From: an uncultured Clostridia bacterium
Lineage (GTDB): Bacteria > Bacillota > Clostridia > Oscillospirales > Oscillospiraceae
NCBI GenBank assembly: GCA_946061345.1
Contig: CAMGRA010000002.1
Location: 1 to 36,444 of the forward strand
DNA length: 36,444 nt
Reading direction: 5' to 3'
The position numbers and the translations under genes were made by a program. Under the pieces are notes generated by a model. It was not told the origin of the DNA, made no database searches, and saw nothing but the letters and a program-made list of their open reading frames with translations. Below, piece by piece: positions 19,464 to 28,384 of the stretch. The stretch's first letter is position 1. Every line of letters begins with the position of its first letter.

Positions 19464-22400
19464 TTATTTGCCGAACTTTTCCACAAAGCGCATGAGCACC
19501 GTTGCGATTTCCGCGCGGGTGGCGCTGCTTGCGGGGAGAATGTAGGTTTTGCCGCCCTCGGCGGAGCCTTGGATGATCTCCTCGGCAACGGCCCAGCTCA
19601 TGGCCTCTTTTGCGTAGCTGCGGACCTGATCTGCGTCGGGGAAGCCGTCCAGATCGGCACGGGCTTCGCTGACCTTGCCCTTGTAGTCCGTGTAGCGGTA
19701 GAGGATCGTAACCATCTGCTCGCGGGTCACGGGATCGTCCGGGGCAAATACGCCGTCGGAAACGCCGTTGACGATTTGGTTGGCGGCGGCCCAGCAGACC
19801 GCGTCGGTGTACCAGCTTTCGTCCACATCCTTGAACGGATTCTCAAGGCCGGAAACGTCGGGGTTGCCCTCTGCCCGGTACAGGACTGTGACCAGCATGG
19901 CACGGGTCATCTCCGTCTGCGGCTCAAAGGTGTCTTTTCCCATGCCGTTCATCAGACCGTTGACGCTGGTGTATTTCACCGCCTCGTAGAACCAGTCGGT
20001 CTCATTGACATCGGTATAGGGATTCACGAAGGGGACTTCCGGCATCTCTATGGTCACATCGCTCATGTCATAGAGGGAGGTCTGGCCGCCCAGGAAGCGG
20101 TAGTAGGCAGTCAAAGCGTAGTAGCCCTGCTCTGTTGCCATACCGTCACGGTCACCGCTGGGAAGATGACAGAAGCCACCGCCTTCCACATAATAGTCAC
20201 ACAGGGCGTCAACTGCACTGCGTCCGTTCTTGATAAAACGGACATCGGTGTTCGGGTCGATACCCAAGGCTGTCAGGGCGGCGATCACCTGAGCGGAAGA
20301 TTCCGCGTTGGCGGTATTCCAGGAGCCGTAGCCGCCGTCTTTCTGCTGAGCTTCGGAGAGAAGCGCGAGGGCAGCGTCAACAGCCACCTTTACCGCTTCA
20401 TTTCCGCTGTAGTAGGGAGCCAGTGCCTGCAGCGCCATGGCGGTCATATCCGGATCGCCGATGTCGCCGGAGAGCGCCCAGCCGCCGTCCTCCAACTGCG
20501 CGGAGAGAATGTAGGCGATCAGCTTTTCGCGGGTGACCTGTTCTGCGCCCTCGGGTGCGGCGGGGATCTCATACTTGCCGCTGTCAAAGGCAATCAGTGC
20601 CCAGACCGGGCCGTTGATGCCCTGCTTTGTCAGGTATGCCATATCGGTCAAACCCTGCAGCAGATCGTGACCGTCCACGTCGGTGACATCCTTTCCCATG
20701 GCAGTCAGGGCGAGAATGACGCGGGAATTGTCCGTGGATTTCGAGCGGTGGAGCTGCTCTGCATCGTTGATATTCTGCTTAACGTAGTCAACCACGTTGT
20801 CATAGTAGGCATCAGGCACGTCCCGGCCGCTTCTGGCAAGGCCAATGATGATCCAATCACCGCCAACGGAGCCGACCGCGGGTGTTTGCTCCGCGGACAG
20901 AGCTTCCAGATAGCTGCCGGTGGCCAGATAGATGGTTTCCACGTCGGCGTGGGGCAGCTTCAGGATCGCAAGAAGGGCCTCCGCCTCCGTCAGCACGTCG
21001 TAGTTGGTGACCAGGACCTTTTGGGCATCGGTCAGGGCATCGTAAGCCGTCCGGGCGGCGTTGATGGCCGTTTCAGATTCCGCCGTGACGGCGCCGATGG
21101 CGTCGATCAGCCCGATGACTGCATCGGCTGCAAGCTGATCCTTTGCCGCCTGGGTCATTCCCAGGGCGAAAACGTTGCTGCTGTCGTTTTTATAGTAGAG
21201 CGCGCCGTCGCTGCCTGCAATGACGCTGCAAACACAGAACTGTTCATAGCCTGCCGCGTCGTACAGGGTGGTCTGGACTGCCTCAGAGCCGTCGGCCTTT
21301 GCCTTGATCACGTTGAGTCCGCCTGGGTTGGCGTTATAGGTGACATAGAGATAGACATAGCCGCTTGCCTCATAAGCAGTGGAAAGTAGGATGGAACACT
21401 GGGGATAGGCCGGTTCCTCCACGGACCAGAGGATCTCCATCGAGTCCGCGTCCACGGCAATGATATTATTGCTGCCGGACCAGTTTCCCACGCCGAGATA
21501 AACGATGCCGTTATAGACGACCGGCGTGCCGGTGGAAGCGCTGCCGCAGGCCGAGCAGTCCTTCACGGTCAGATCGGACAGAACGCCGGTTTCTGCATCC
21601 AGGGCAGCGCGGCAAAGGCTGGCGTTGTTCAGAGTGAAGTAGACCTTGCCATCCTCATAGCACACGGTGGAGCGAATCGAGCCGTCACCAACAGTCAGAT
21701 CAGAAATGAGAGCGCCGGTATCCTTGTCGCGGCTGAAGATATGGCCGCTGTCGCTGCCGCAGACCACATAATCACCGACGACTACCGCGCCTGCCCAGTA
21801 GTAGCCCATTTCGTCCGTCTGCCGCCAAACCAGAGAGCCGTCCGCTGCATCCAGACAGACGAAGGCGTATTCCCCGTTGTAGCCGAAGCCTACGTAGATC
21901 TTCCCGTCGGCGCAGGCAATGGGGCTCTGTGCCTGACCGCCCAGAGCGTCGGAATAGGTCCAGAGCGCCTCCAGTGTTTTGGCGTTGAAGGCCTGAATGG
22001 TGCCGCCGCCCAACGGGCAGAAGATGATCCCGTCTGCATAGGCAGCGGGTACGGAGCCCCAGCTTGTCGAGGCGCACATCTGCGCGGAAGCCAGAACCTC
22101 GCCGGTCTCCAGGCTCAGCTTTTTGATGGAATTGCCGTAGAGCACCACCAGACTGTCGTCTACGATCAGCATGGGGCTGGGAGCATCCGACCAACCGGAG
22201 GAGTGCTTGACGGCCCACTTCAGTTCCGTTTCTTCCGCACTGCGCGGCGTAGCGGCGCTTGTCACGCCGTTATTTTGGCTGTTGCCGCGGAAGCTGGGCC
22301 AATCCGCGCCGACAGAAGGATCCACCTCGTCCGGCAGATCGACGGTGATGGTGTAGGTGGTGGGGGTCGCGCCGGAATTCATGGATTCGCCGGTGCCGAC

Positions 22401-23096
22401 CTCCAGGGTAAGCACGGTGCCGTCCGTTACGGGAACGGTGGCGGTGCGCTTATACTCTGTTTCGCCCGCCATAATGTGTACCTGAAAATTCTTGTTGGTC
22501 GCGGTGGGCGTCACGACGATGCCTTCCGTGCCGGCAGGAAGCGCCAGGGTATATTCCAGCGTTTCGGACGCGAAAGCAGGGGAGAGGGTACCCTTGCTGA
22601 AGGCGAGGGCCTTCAGACTGGTGTCGTTGCTGCCCCAGTCGCTGCCCAGATCTGTGCCGTAATCGCAGGAGTACAGGATGGCGATCTCGTCGCCTGCTTC
22701 CAGAGTTCCGTCAGCGACGGTGTAGTGCTCAAAGCCGTAGTTGGTAAACCAGTCGTTCAGGGTGCCCATCCAGCCCGACATGGCGCCGCCGTCATAAGCG
22801 GCTAGGCCGTCCACACTGCTGATGTAGCCGCTGTCCAGGCCCTCAGCAGTCAGATTTGCTTCCTCCAGTGCCACACCGACACAGCTCAACATGGTAGAGC
22901 TTTCGTCGATCTCTACCCATGTGTCCACAAGGGTACCGGCCCAGGGAGCGCCGTCTTCCACGGAAAGTGTGTTGTTCTCCACGGTCACGTGTACCTGATC
23001 CTTTGTCTCGTCCCGCTCGGCGGCAAGGGCCGAGAAGGGGACAAGGCTCAGGACCATGGCAAGGACCAGGAGAAGGCTTACAATTCGTTTCTTCAT
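19464..23096 (-). CDS. Cobalamin-riboswitch-associated SLH surface protein: DUF4430, cadherin-like, PQQ-like propeller, FIVAR-like helical segment, prenyltransferase-like barrel, 3 SLH
   Basis: Start at ATG 23096 (GGAGG 7 nt upstream), signal peptide MKKRIVSLLLVLAMVLSLVPFSALAA. DUF4430: 'SGWMGTLNDWFTNYGFEHYTVADGTLEAGDEIAILYSCDYGTDLG'. Propeller: repeated 'ADGIIFCPLGGGTIQAFNAKTLEALWTYS'. Barrel: 'EDGGWALSGDIGDPDMTAMALQALAPYY', 'QKDGGYGSWNTANAESSAQVIAALTALG'. SLH: 'NPYTDVNETDWFYEAVKYTSVNGLMNGMGKDTFEPQTEMTRAMLVTVLYR' x3. Confidence 0.85.
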   Translation of the reverse strand: MKKRIVSLLLVLAMVLSLVPFSALAAERDETKDQVHVTVENNTLSVEDGAPWAGTLVDTWVEIDESSTMLSCVGVALEEANLTAEGLDSGYISSVDGLAAYDGGAMSGWMGTLNDWFTNYGFEHYTVADGTLEAGDEIAILYSCDYGTDLGSDWGSNDTSLKALAFSKGTLSPAFASETLEYTLALPAGTEGIVVTPTATNKNFQVHIMAGETEYKRTATVPVTDGTVLTLEVGTGESMNSGATPTTYTITVDLPDEVDPSVGADWPSFRGNSQNNGVTSAATPRSAEETELKWAVKHSSGWSDAPSPMLIVDDSLVVLYGNSIKKLSLETGEVLASAQMCASTSWGSVPAAYADGIIFCPLGGGTIQAFNAKTLEALWTYSDALGGQAQSPIACADGKIYVGFGYNGEYAFVCLDAADGSLVWRQTDEMGYYWAGAVVVGDYVVCGSDSGHIFSRDKDTGALISDLTVGDGSIRSTVCYEDGKVYFTLNNASLCRAALDAETGVLSDLTVKDCSACGSASTGTPVVYNGIVYLGVGNWSGSNNIIAVDADSMEILWSVEEPAYPQCSILLSTAYEASGYVYLYVTYNANPGGLNVIKAKADGSEAVQTTLYDAAGYEQFCVCSVIAGSDGALYYKNDSSNVFALGMTQAAKDQLAADAVIGLIDAIGAVTAESETAINAARTAYDALTDAQKVLVTNYDVLTEAEALLAILKLPHADVETIYLATGSYLEALSAEQTPAVGSVGGDWIIIGLARSGRDVPDAYYDNVVDYVKQNINDAEQLHRSKSTDNSRVILALTAMGKDVTDVDGHDLLQGLTDMAYLTKQGINGPVWALIAFDSGKYEIPAAPEGAEQVTREKLIAYILSAQLEDGGWALSGDIGDPDMTAMALQALAPYYSGNEAVKVAVDAALALLSEAQQKDGGYGSWNTANAESSAQVIAALTALGIDPNTDVRFIKNGRSAVDALCDYYVEGGGFCHLPSGDRDGMATEQGYYALTAYYRFLGGQTSLYDMSDVTIEMPEVPFVNPYTDVNETDWFYEAVKYTSVNGLMNGMGKDTFEPQTEMTRAMLVTVLYRAEGNPDVSGLENPFKDVDESWYTDAVCWAAANQIVNGVSDGVFAPDDPVTREQMVTILYRYTDYKGKVSEARADLDGFPDADQVRSYAKEAMSWAVAEEIIQGSAEGGKTYILPASSATRAEIATVLMRFVEKFGK

Positions 23097-23214
23097 TGTC
23101 ATACCTCCAAGCAAAGAATTGGTTGAAGTGTCTTGCATCCGGCCTGCCTTTTCGGCAGACGCGATAGCGCGGCCCCTTTGCCGGGACAGTCCTTTTGCAA
23201 GGCGGCAAAGAAAA

Positions 23215-23244
23215 GCTGCGGCGACCGATCATGGTCGCCGCAGC
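23215..23244 (-). terminator. Intrinsic terminator in the leader of the SLH gene (probable riboswitch expression platform)
   Basis: 12-bp perfect stem GCTGCGGCGACC/GGTCGCCGCAGC followed on the minus strand by TTTTCTTT, between the aptamer and the start codon. Confidence 0.8.
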
Positions 23245-23304
23245 CGTTTTTCCGCGCACAAAGCAGCCAGCGCTCCGTACTTGCAGAGCCTGACCGAGGA
23301 CACC

Positions 23305-23488
23305 GCTTGAGCAGGTCTCCTGACTTGCGTATTTACAGCACCCCCGCAGCCTTCTCAGAGCAAAGCTCCAATGACCGGCTTTCGCCATGCAGGGTGCCTC
23401 CACGCTTACAGTGGCGGTACCGTTCGTGAGTTTCACACGATTCCCTATTCTCCCGTGGGCTTGCCTGCAAGCCGTTGGGCACTCAAAC
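23305..23488 (-). ncRNA. Cobalamin riboswitch aptamer
   Basis: Minus-strand sequence GTTTGAGTGCCC...AATAGGGAATCGTGTGAAACTCACGAACGGTACCGCCACTGTAA...CATTGGAGCTTTGCTCTGAGAAGG...AAGTCAGGAGACCTGCTCAAGC. GCCACTG B12 box, terminal GTCAGGAGACC, P1 closing GTTTGAG/CTCAAGC. Confidence 0.9.
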
Positions 23489-23508
23489 GTTATTCACTTT
23501 CTGCTTAA

Positions 23509-23537
23509 AAAATAGCACTGAAAACCGGCTTTGTCAA
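23509..23537 (-). promoter_or_regulatory. Sigma-A-like promoter for the minus-strand riboswitch/SLH transcript
   Basis: Minus strand TTGACA (23537-23532) - 17 nt - TATTTT (23514-23509), just upstream of the aptamer. Confidence 0.75.
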
Positions 23538-23620
23538 TCGAATCCTGAAAAAAGGATTGCGCCGGAAAGAAAAATGTGCTACCATGAATACAACGGCAGT
23601 TGCCTGTATACTTTATATAC

Positions 23621-23760
23621 GAATCACGGTTGAATTGGAATGGGAAAATCCCAACGGTACCAAGCCGCCGTAGACGGACAGAAAGCCGCACAAGGCCATT
23701 GGAGCGATCTGAGAAGACCTGTGCAAAGGGTGTCCGGAGTCGGAATACGGACCGTGATCG
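23621..23760 (+). ncRNA. Compact/variant cobalamin riboswitch aptamer
   Basis: P1 ATCACGGT (23623-23630)/ACCGTGAT (23751-23758). Core GGGAAAATCCCAACGGTACCAAGCCGCCGTA and GGCCATTGGAGCGATCTGAGAAGACC parallel the minus-strand riboswitch core (AACGGTACCGCCACTGTAA; GTCATTGGAGC..GCTCTGAGAAGG). Terminal GTCGGAATACGGACC. Confidence 0.75.
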
Positions 23761-23832
23761 AAGCAGAGAGACTCTTGGGGATGGTCTGTCGGCTTTTTCT
23801 GCGCCCTGCGAATGGGCTTATTTGTGCGTCTG

Positions 23833-23857
23833 AAAGTCCCCGAACGGGGACTTTTTT
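23833..23857 (+). terminator. Intrinsic terminator between variant riboswitch and DUF4430 gene
   Basis: AAAGTCCCCgaaCGGGGACTTTTTT, immediately before the SD GGAGG of CDS 23878. Confidence 0.88.
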
Positions 23858-23877
23858 CTCGTCTATGGAGGCTTTTT

Positions 23878-25146
23878 ATGAAAAAGCGGATCGCAAATTT
23901 CATTATGATCGCCGTCATCGTGCTCATAGCCGCCGTTGGAGTTCTGGCGGTGGGGCATATCCAGGGCTGGTTCGACAAGGCCGACGGGGAGAACGCCGTG
24001 CTTTCCGCAGTGCGCGGGATCGTGACCGTGGAGCGCGGCGGCGTTGCCTATGATGCCGAAGCGGGCACCGTTCTCCGGCAGGGAGACCGGCTGACGGCTT
24101 CTTACGGTGCCACGGCAACGATTCAGGTGGGCGGCGGCTGGCTGACCATGGGCGAAAAGACGGAGCTGTCGGTCACGGAGCCTTCGGCAGACGGCTTTGC
24201 CGCGGCGGTGGCCTCCGGCGAGGTATTTTTCTGCGCCGAAACGCCCATGACAGTCGCCTTTGACCGTTACGAGGCCGTTTTTTTTGATGCCGTGGCATCT
24301 CTCAGCGTTCGCAGCGGCGCCCGGAGCATCAGTGTCTATGAGGGAACTGTCTCCTGCGAAGATAACGAAGCCCGGGCAGGGCAGATGCTCAACCTGATCG
24401 GGGATGACTGCAGTGTAGCGGCCTGCCGGATCGAGTCGCTGAATGATTTTTTGATCGTACAGCTCCGCGCCGCCAACGAGACCCGCTCACTCTGCTTCAC
24501 CAATGAGGACCTCGACCGGCTGGTGGCAGACCGTCAGGCCTCCATGCAGGCGCTTTTGACAGCTCCGACCCAACCGGAGGCCTCTGGGGAGCCGTCAGAG
24601 GAAACAGAGCCTTCTTTCGCAGAAACGCAGGAAAACACCGCGCCCTCCATAGCGCCGACAGAGAAGCCGACGGAAGCTACACAGGCTGCATCCCCGACGG
24701 AAACGGAGCCCTCCGAGACCCAGCCGGAGGAGACGGAACCTCCCGTAAAAAACACCTGCACTGTTTCCATCCGATGCGACACGATTCTGAATAACATGGA
24801 CAATCTTGCGCCGGGCAAAGCGGAATTTGTCCCCGGCGACGGCTTCATTCTCTATCCCGTCACCGTGGAATTTGAGGAGGGTGAGACGGCCTTTGACGTG
24901 CTGACCCGCGTCTGCACAACCTATGGCATCCAGATCGAATACAGCTGGACGCCCATGTATGACAGCTACTACATCGAGGGCATCGGCCACCTGTACGAAT
25001 TTGACTGCGGCAGCGAGTCGGGCTGGATGTATAAGGTCAACGGCTGGTTCCCCAACTACGGCTGCTCCGTCTACACGCTGAAAGACGGCGACAGCATTGC
25101 CTGGTGCTATACCTGCACCGGCCTGGGGGCCGACATCGGCGGCTGA
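23878..25146 (+). CDS. Membrane-anchored extracellular protein: FecR-like domain, Pro/Thr/Glu-rich linker, C-terminal DUF4430 (transcobalamin-like C-terminal) domain
   Basis: N-terminal TM 'IANFIMIAVIVLIAAVGVLAVGHI'; 'GIVTVERGGVAYDAEAGTVLRQGDRLTASYGATATIQV' FecR-like; 'ESGWMYKVNGWFPNYGCSVYTLKDGDSIAWCYTCTGLGADIGG' DUF4430. Confidence 0.8.
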   Translation: MKKRIANFIMIAVIVLIAAVGVLAVGHIQGWFDKADGENAVLSAVRGIVTVERGGVAYDAEAGTVLRQGDRLTASYGATATIQVGGGWLTMGEKTELSVTEPSADGFAAAVASGEVFFCAETPMTVAFDRYEAVFFDAVASLSVRSGARSISVYEGTVSCEDNEARAGQMLNLIGDDCSVAACRIESLNDFLIVQLRAANETRSLCFTNEDLDRLVADRQASMQALLTAPTQPEASGEPSEETEPSFAETQENTAPSIAPTEKPTEATQAASPTETEPSETQPEETEPPVKNTCTVSIRCDTILNNMDNLAPGKAEFVPGDGFILYPVTVEFEEGETAFDVLTRVCTTYGIQIEYSWTPMYDSYYIEGIGHLYEFDCGSESGWMYKVNGWFPNYGCSVYTLKDGDSIAWCYTCTGLGADIGG

Positions 25147-25158
25147 GTGGAGTAGCAT

Positions 25159-26028
25159 ATGAAACGAGACGCTTTTTCCCAGTATCATCCCGCGGTGAAT
25201 TTCGTGTTCTTCGTCGGAGCCATCGGCTTCGGCGTGGTGATCCAGCATCCTGCCTATGCGGCGGCGGGCTGTGTCTCCGCCGCGCTCTATTATCTTTTGC
25301 TGCGGGGCAGGTCTGCATGGAAGCTGATCCTTTCCATGCTCCCGCTGGCAGCGCTGCTCACCCTTATCAATCCGCTGTTCAACACCTCCGGCGAGCACAT
25401 TCTCTTCCGGGTGTTCGGACGGCCCTATACCCTGGAGGCGCTGTACTACGGCATGGCCATCGCCGCAATTTTTGTGGTGATGATGCTCTGGTTCGGCTGC
25501 TATAACGCCGTGCTGACCAGTGACAAGTTTACCGGACTGTTCGGAAATCTGATCCCGGCTTTGTCCCTGCTTTTGGTGATGGTCCTGCGGATGATCCCCA
25601 ACTTCTTTAGAAAAATGAAGCAGATCATCGGTGCGCGGCGATCCATCGGCAAGGGCGCCGAGAAGTCCGGCAGCACCAAAGAGAAGATCGGTCAGGGAAT
25701 GACCGTATTATCAGCGCTGACGGACTGGGCGCTGGAGGGTAGTGTCGTGACTGCCGACTCCATGCGCGCCCGGGGCTACGGGACTGCCCGGCGCACCAGC
25801 TTTCAAATCTACCGCATGACCCTGCGGGACTGGGTGCTGCTGGCGCTCATGGTTTTTCTGGCGGCAGGCGTGATCGTCGCAGGCGGCGTCCGGGCTGAAT
25901 TTACCCCGATTCTGTCCATTGCGCCTCTGACCTGGGGCTTTGCTGCTTACTGCGTATTTCTCTCCATCCCCACGGCACTACACATCAAGGAGGCCCTCCA
26001 ATGGCGCATTTCCATATCCAAAATCTGA
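25159..26028 (+). CDS. ECF transporter transmembrane (T) component
   Basis: 'TADSMRARGYG' and 'MKQIIGARRSIG' EcfT-type A-R motifs; multi-TM. Confidence 0.88.
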   Translation: MKRDAFSQYHPAVNFVFFVGAIGFGVVIQHPAYAAAGCVSAALYYLLLRGRSAWKLILSMLPLAALLTLINPLFNTSGEHILFRVFGRPYTLEALYYGMAIAAIFVVMMLWFGCYNAVLTSDKFTGLFGNLIPALSLLLVMVLRMIPNFFRKMKQIIGARRSIGKGAEKSGSTKEKIGQGMTVLSALTDWALEGSVVTADSMRARGYGTARRTSFQIYRMTLRDWVLLALMVFLAAGVIVAGGVRAEFTPILSIAPLTWGFAAYCVFLSIPTALHIKEALQWRISISKI

Positions 26029-27662
26029 GCTTTTCTTACCCTAATGCGAAAAAGGAATCCCTGAGCGGGGTGACCCTCAGCGTTGAAAAAGGGGAGTATG
26101 TGGTCCTCTGCGGCAAGAGCGGCAGCGGAAAAACCACCCTCCTGCGGCACCTGAAATCCGTGCTGACGCCCCACGGCAAGCGCAGCGGACAAATTCTGTT
26201 CTGCGGTGTGCCCATAGATGAGGTGAGCAAGCAAGACCAGGCCTCCAAGATCGGCTTTGTCATGCAGAACCCCGACGATCAGATCGTCACGGACAAGGTC
26301 TGGCACGAATTGGCCTTCGGACTGGAAAGTCTGGGCTGCGACCAAAAGACCATGCGGCTCCGGGTGGCGGAAATGGCCAGCTATTTCGGCATCCAGGGCT
26401 GGTTCCACCGAAATGTGGCGGAGCTTTCCGGCGGTCAGAAGCAGCTTCTGAATCTGGCCTCCATCATGGCGATGCAGCCGGAGGTGTTGATTCTGGACGA
26501 ACCGACCAGCCAGCTTGACCCCATTGCCGCGTCGGATTTCCTGAATACGGTGCGTAAGATCAACCTGGAGCTGGGCACCACCATCCTCATCACGGAGCAC
26601 CGGCTGGAGGATATTTACCATGCCGCTGACCGGGTGGTCGTCATGGACGGCGGAAAGATCATCGCCAACGATACGCCTCGCAGGGTGGGGGAGCAGCTTT
26701 ACGCCCAAAATAACGAGATGTTCGCGGCGCTTCCCACGCCGGTGCGGGTGTTCTACGGGGCAAAGGCCGAGGGAGACTGCCCACTGACCGTCCGTGAGGG
26801 GCGCAACTGGCTGTCAAAAACTTTTGAAAACCGCACGCTGGCGGCGGTGGAGCCTGACAGTGAGCCTGCCATGGAGGAAGTAAGGAATCCTGCCTTGAAG
26901 GTAAAGGAGGCCTGGTTCCGCTACGAAAAGGACAGCCCGGACGTGCTGCGGGGTGTCAGCTTTGAAGTGCCTGCCGGCAGCCTGTTTGCCGTCGTCGGCG
27001 GCAACGGCGCGGGCAAGTCCACCGCTCTGAAAGCCGTCTGCGGCATCTGCAAAATCTACCGCGGCCGGGTGGAGATCTTCGGAAAGGACCTGAAAAAGTA
27101 CCGCTCCGGGGAGCTGTTTCAAAACTGCCTTGCCATGCTGCCCCAGGATCCCAAAAGCCTGTTTGTAAAAAAGACCGTCCGGGAGGAATTGGCCGAGATG
27201 TGCCGGGAGGAGGACAAGATCGCTCAGGCCGCCGCCCTCTGCGAGATCGAATCGCTGATGGACGCCCATCCCTATGACCTGTCCGGCGGCGAGCAGCAGA
27301 GAGCAGCCCTTGCCAAGGTTCTGCTGACCCAGCCGCGCCTCCTGCTTTTGGACGAGCCGACCAAGGGCCTGGACAGCTTCTTCAAGCAGAAATTCGCCCA
27401 AATACTGCGCAAGCTCAGACAGCAGGGCATGACCATTGTCATGGTGTCCCATGACGTGGAGTTCTGCGCTGAGCACGCCGACCTTGTGAGTATGTTCTTT
27501 GACGGCCAGATCCTCACCACGGACACGCCCCACCGTTTCTTCGGCCAGAACAGCTTCTACACCACGGCGGCAAACCGCATGAGCCGCTGCGTGTTCCGCA
27601 ACGCCGTCACCGCCGGGGATGTGGTGGCCCTGTATCAAAAGAACCGGGAGGGAAGCACATGA
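26001..27662 (+). CDS. ECF transporter ATPase, two ABC domains fused in one chain
   Basis: Two Walker A motifs (GKSGSGKTT, GGNGAGKST), two signature motifs (LSGGQKQ, LSGGEQQR), two Walker B motifs (VLILDEPT, LLLLDEPT). Confidence 0.95.
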   Translation: MAHFHIQNLSFSYPNAKKESLSGVTLSVEKGEYVVLCGKSGSGKTTLLRHLKSVLTPHGKRSGQILFCGVPIDEVSKQDQASKIGFVMQNPDDQIVTDKVWHELAFGLESLGCDQKTMRLRVAEMASYFGIQGWFHRNVAELSGGQKQLLNLASIMAMQPEVLILDEPTSQLDPIAASDFLNTVRKINLELGTTILITEHRLEDIYHAADRVVVMDGGKIIANDTPRRVGEQLYAQNNEMFAALPTPVRVFYGAKAEGDCPLTVREGRNWLSKTFENRTLAAVEPDSEPAMEEVRNPALKVKEAWFRYEKDSPDVLRGVSFEVPAGSLFAVVGGNGAGKSTALKAVCGICKIYRGRVEIFGKDLKKYRSGELFQNCLAMLPQDPKSLFVKKTVREELAEMCREEDKIAQAAALCEIESLMDAHPYDLSGGEQQRAALAKVLLTQPRLLLLDEPTKGLDSFFKQKFAQILRKLRQQGMTIVMVSHDVEFCAEHADLVSMFFDGQILTTDTPHRFFGQNSFYTTAANRMSRCVFRNAVTAGDVVALYQKNREGST

Positions 27663-28384
27663 AACGGTCTACGGTATCTTCCATTCTCACGGTTCTTCTG
27701 CTGATCCCCGCGACCCTCTATCTGGGAACCAAGCTCCCCGGCCGCTGGTATTACCTGACCAGCACGCTCATTATCATTGAGACCATGATCCCCTTTTTTC
27801 TGGCCTTTGAAAAGCGCAGACCTCAGGCCAGGGAACTGGTGACCATTGCGGTCATGGCGGCCATTGCGGCCGTATCCCGCGCCGCTTTCGCCTTCATCCC
27901 GAATTTTAAGCCCATTGTGGGCATCATCATGATCACGGGCATCGCCTTCGGCGCCGAGGCGGGCTTCCTGACGGGCACCGTCGCCGCCTTTGCCAGCAAC
28001 TTTTTCTTCGGCCAGGGACCCTATACCCCGTGGCAGATGATGGCTTACGGCTTCGGCGGCTTCCTGGCTGGCCTGCTCTTCCACAAAAAGCGGAAGCTGC
28101 ATCAGAAGCCTGTGCTCTATCTGGCGGTCCTCACAGCCTTTGGCTTCGTCGGCATTGTCGCCGTGGTGGGGCCGCTGCTGGACTGCTGCACCATCTTCAC
28201 CACGGGCACGCAGCTCACCTGGGCCTACGCGCTGGCCTGCTTTGCCTCCGGCTTCCCCATCAATGTGACCCATGGCATTGCCTGCGGATTGACCATGCTG
28301 CTTTTGAGCAAGCCCCTGCTTGACAAGCTGGACCGCCTGAAAACCAAATACGGCATGATGGAGGCCGGTACCGATGGGCTTTGA
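27659..28384 (+). CDS. ECF transporter substrate-binding (S) component, probable corrinoid specificity
   Basis: 241 aa, about 6 TM; 'AAIAAVSRAAFAFIPNFKPIVGIIMITGIAFGAEAGFLTGTVAAFASNFFFGQGPYTPWQMMAYGFGGFLAG' S-component fold; specificity inferred from context. Confidence 0.8.
   Translation: MKRSTVSSILTVLLLIPATLYLGTKLPGRWYYLTSTLIIIETMIPFFLAFEKRRPQARELVTIAVMAAIAAVSRAAFAFIPNFKPIVGIIMITGIAFGAEAGFLTGTVAAFASNFFFGQGPYTPWQMMAYGFGGFLAGLLFHKKRKLHQKPVLYLAVLTAFGFVGIVAVVGPLLDCCTIFTTGTQLTWAYALACFASGFPINVTHGIACGLTMLLLSKPLLDKLDRLKTKYGMMEAGTDGL

Noticed and set aside
19569-21389. 606-aa plus-strand ORF
   Set aside because: Antisense to the SLH/barrel region; translation lacks domain signatures and reflects codon bias of the true minus-strand gene.
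21741-22805. 354-aa plus-strand ORF
   Set aside because: Antisense to propeller/DUF4430 region of the real minus-strand gene.
23600-24053. Short plus-strand ORFs 23600..23833 and 23640..24053
   Set aside because: They overlap the variant cobalamin riboswitch and its terminator; RNA structure explains the region better.
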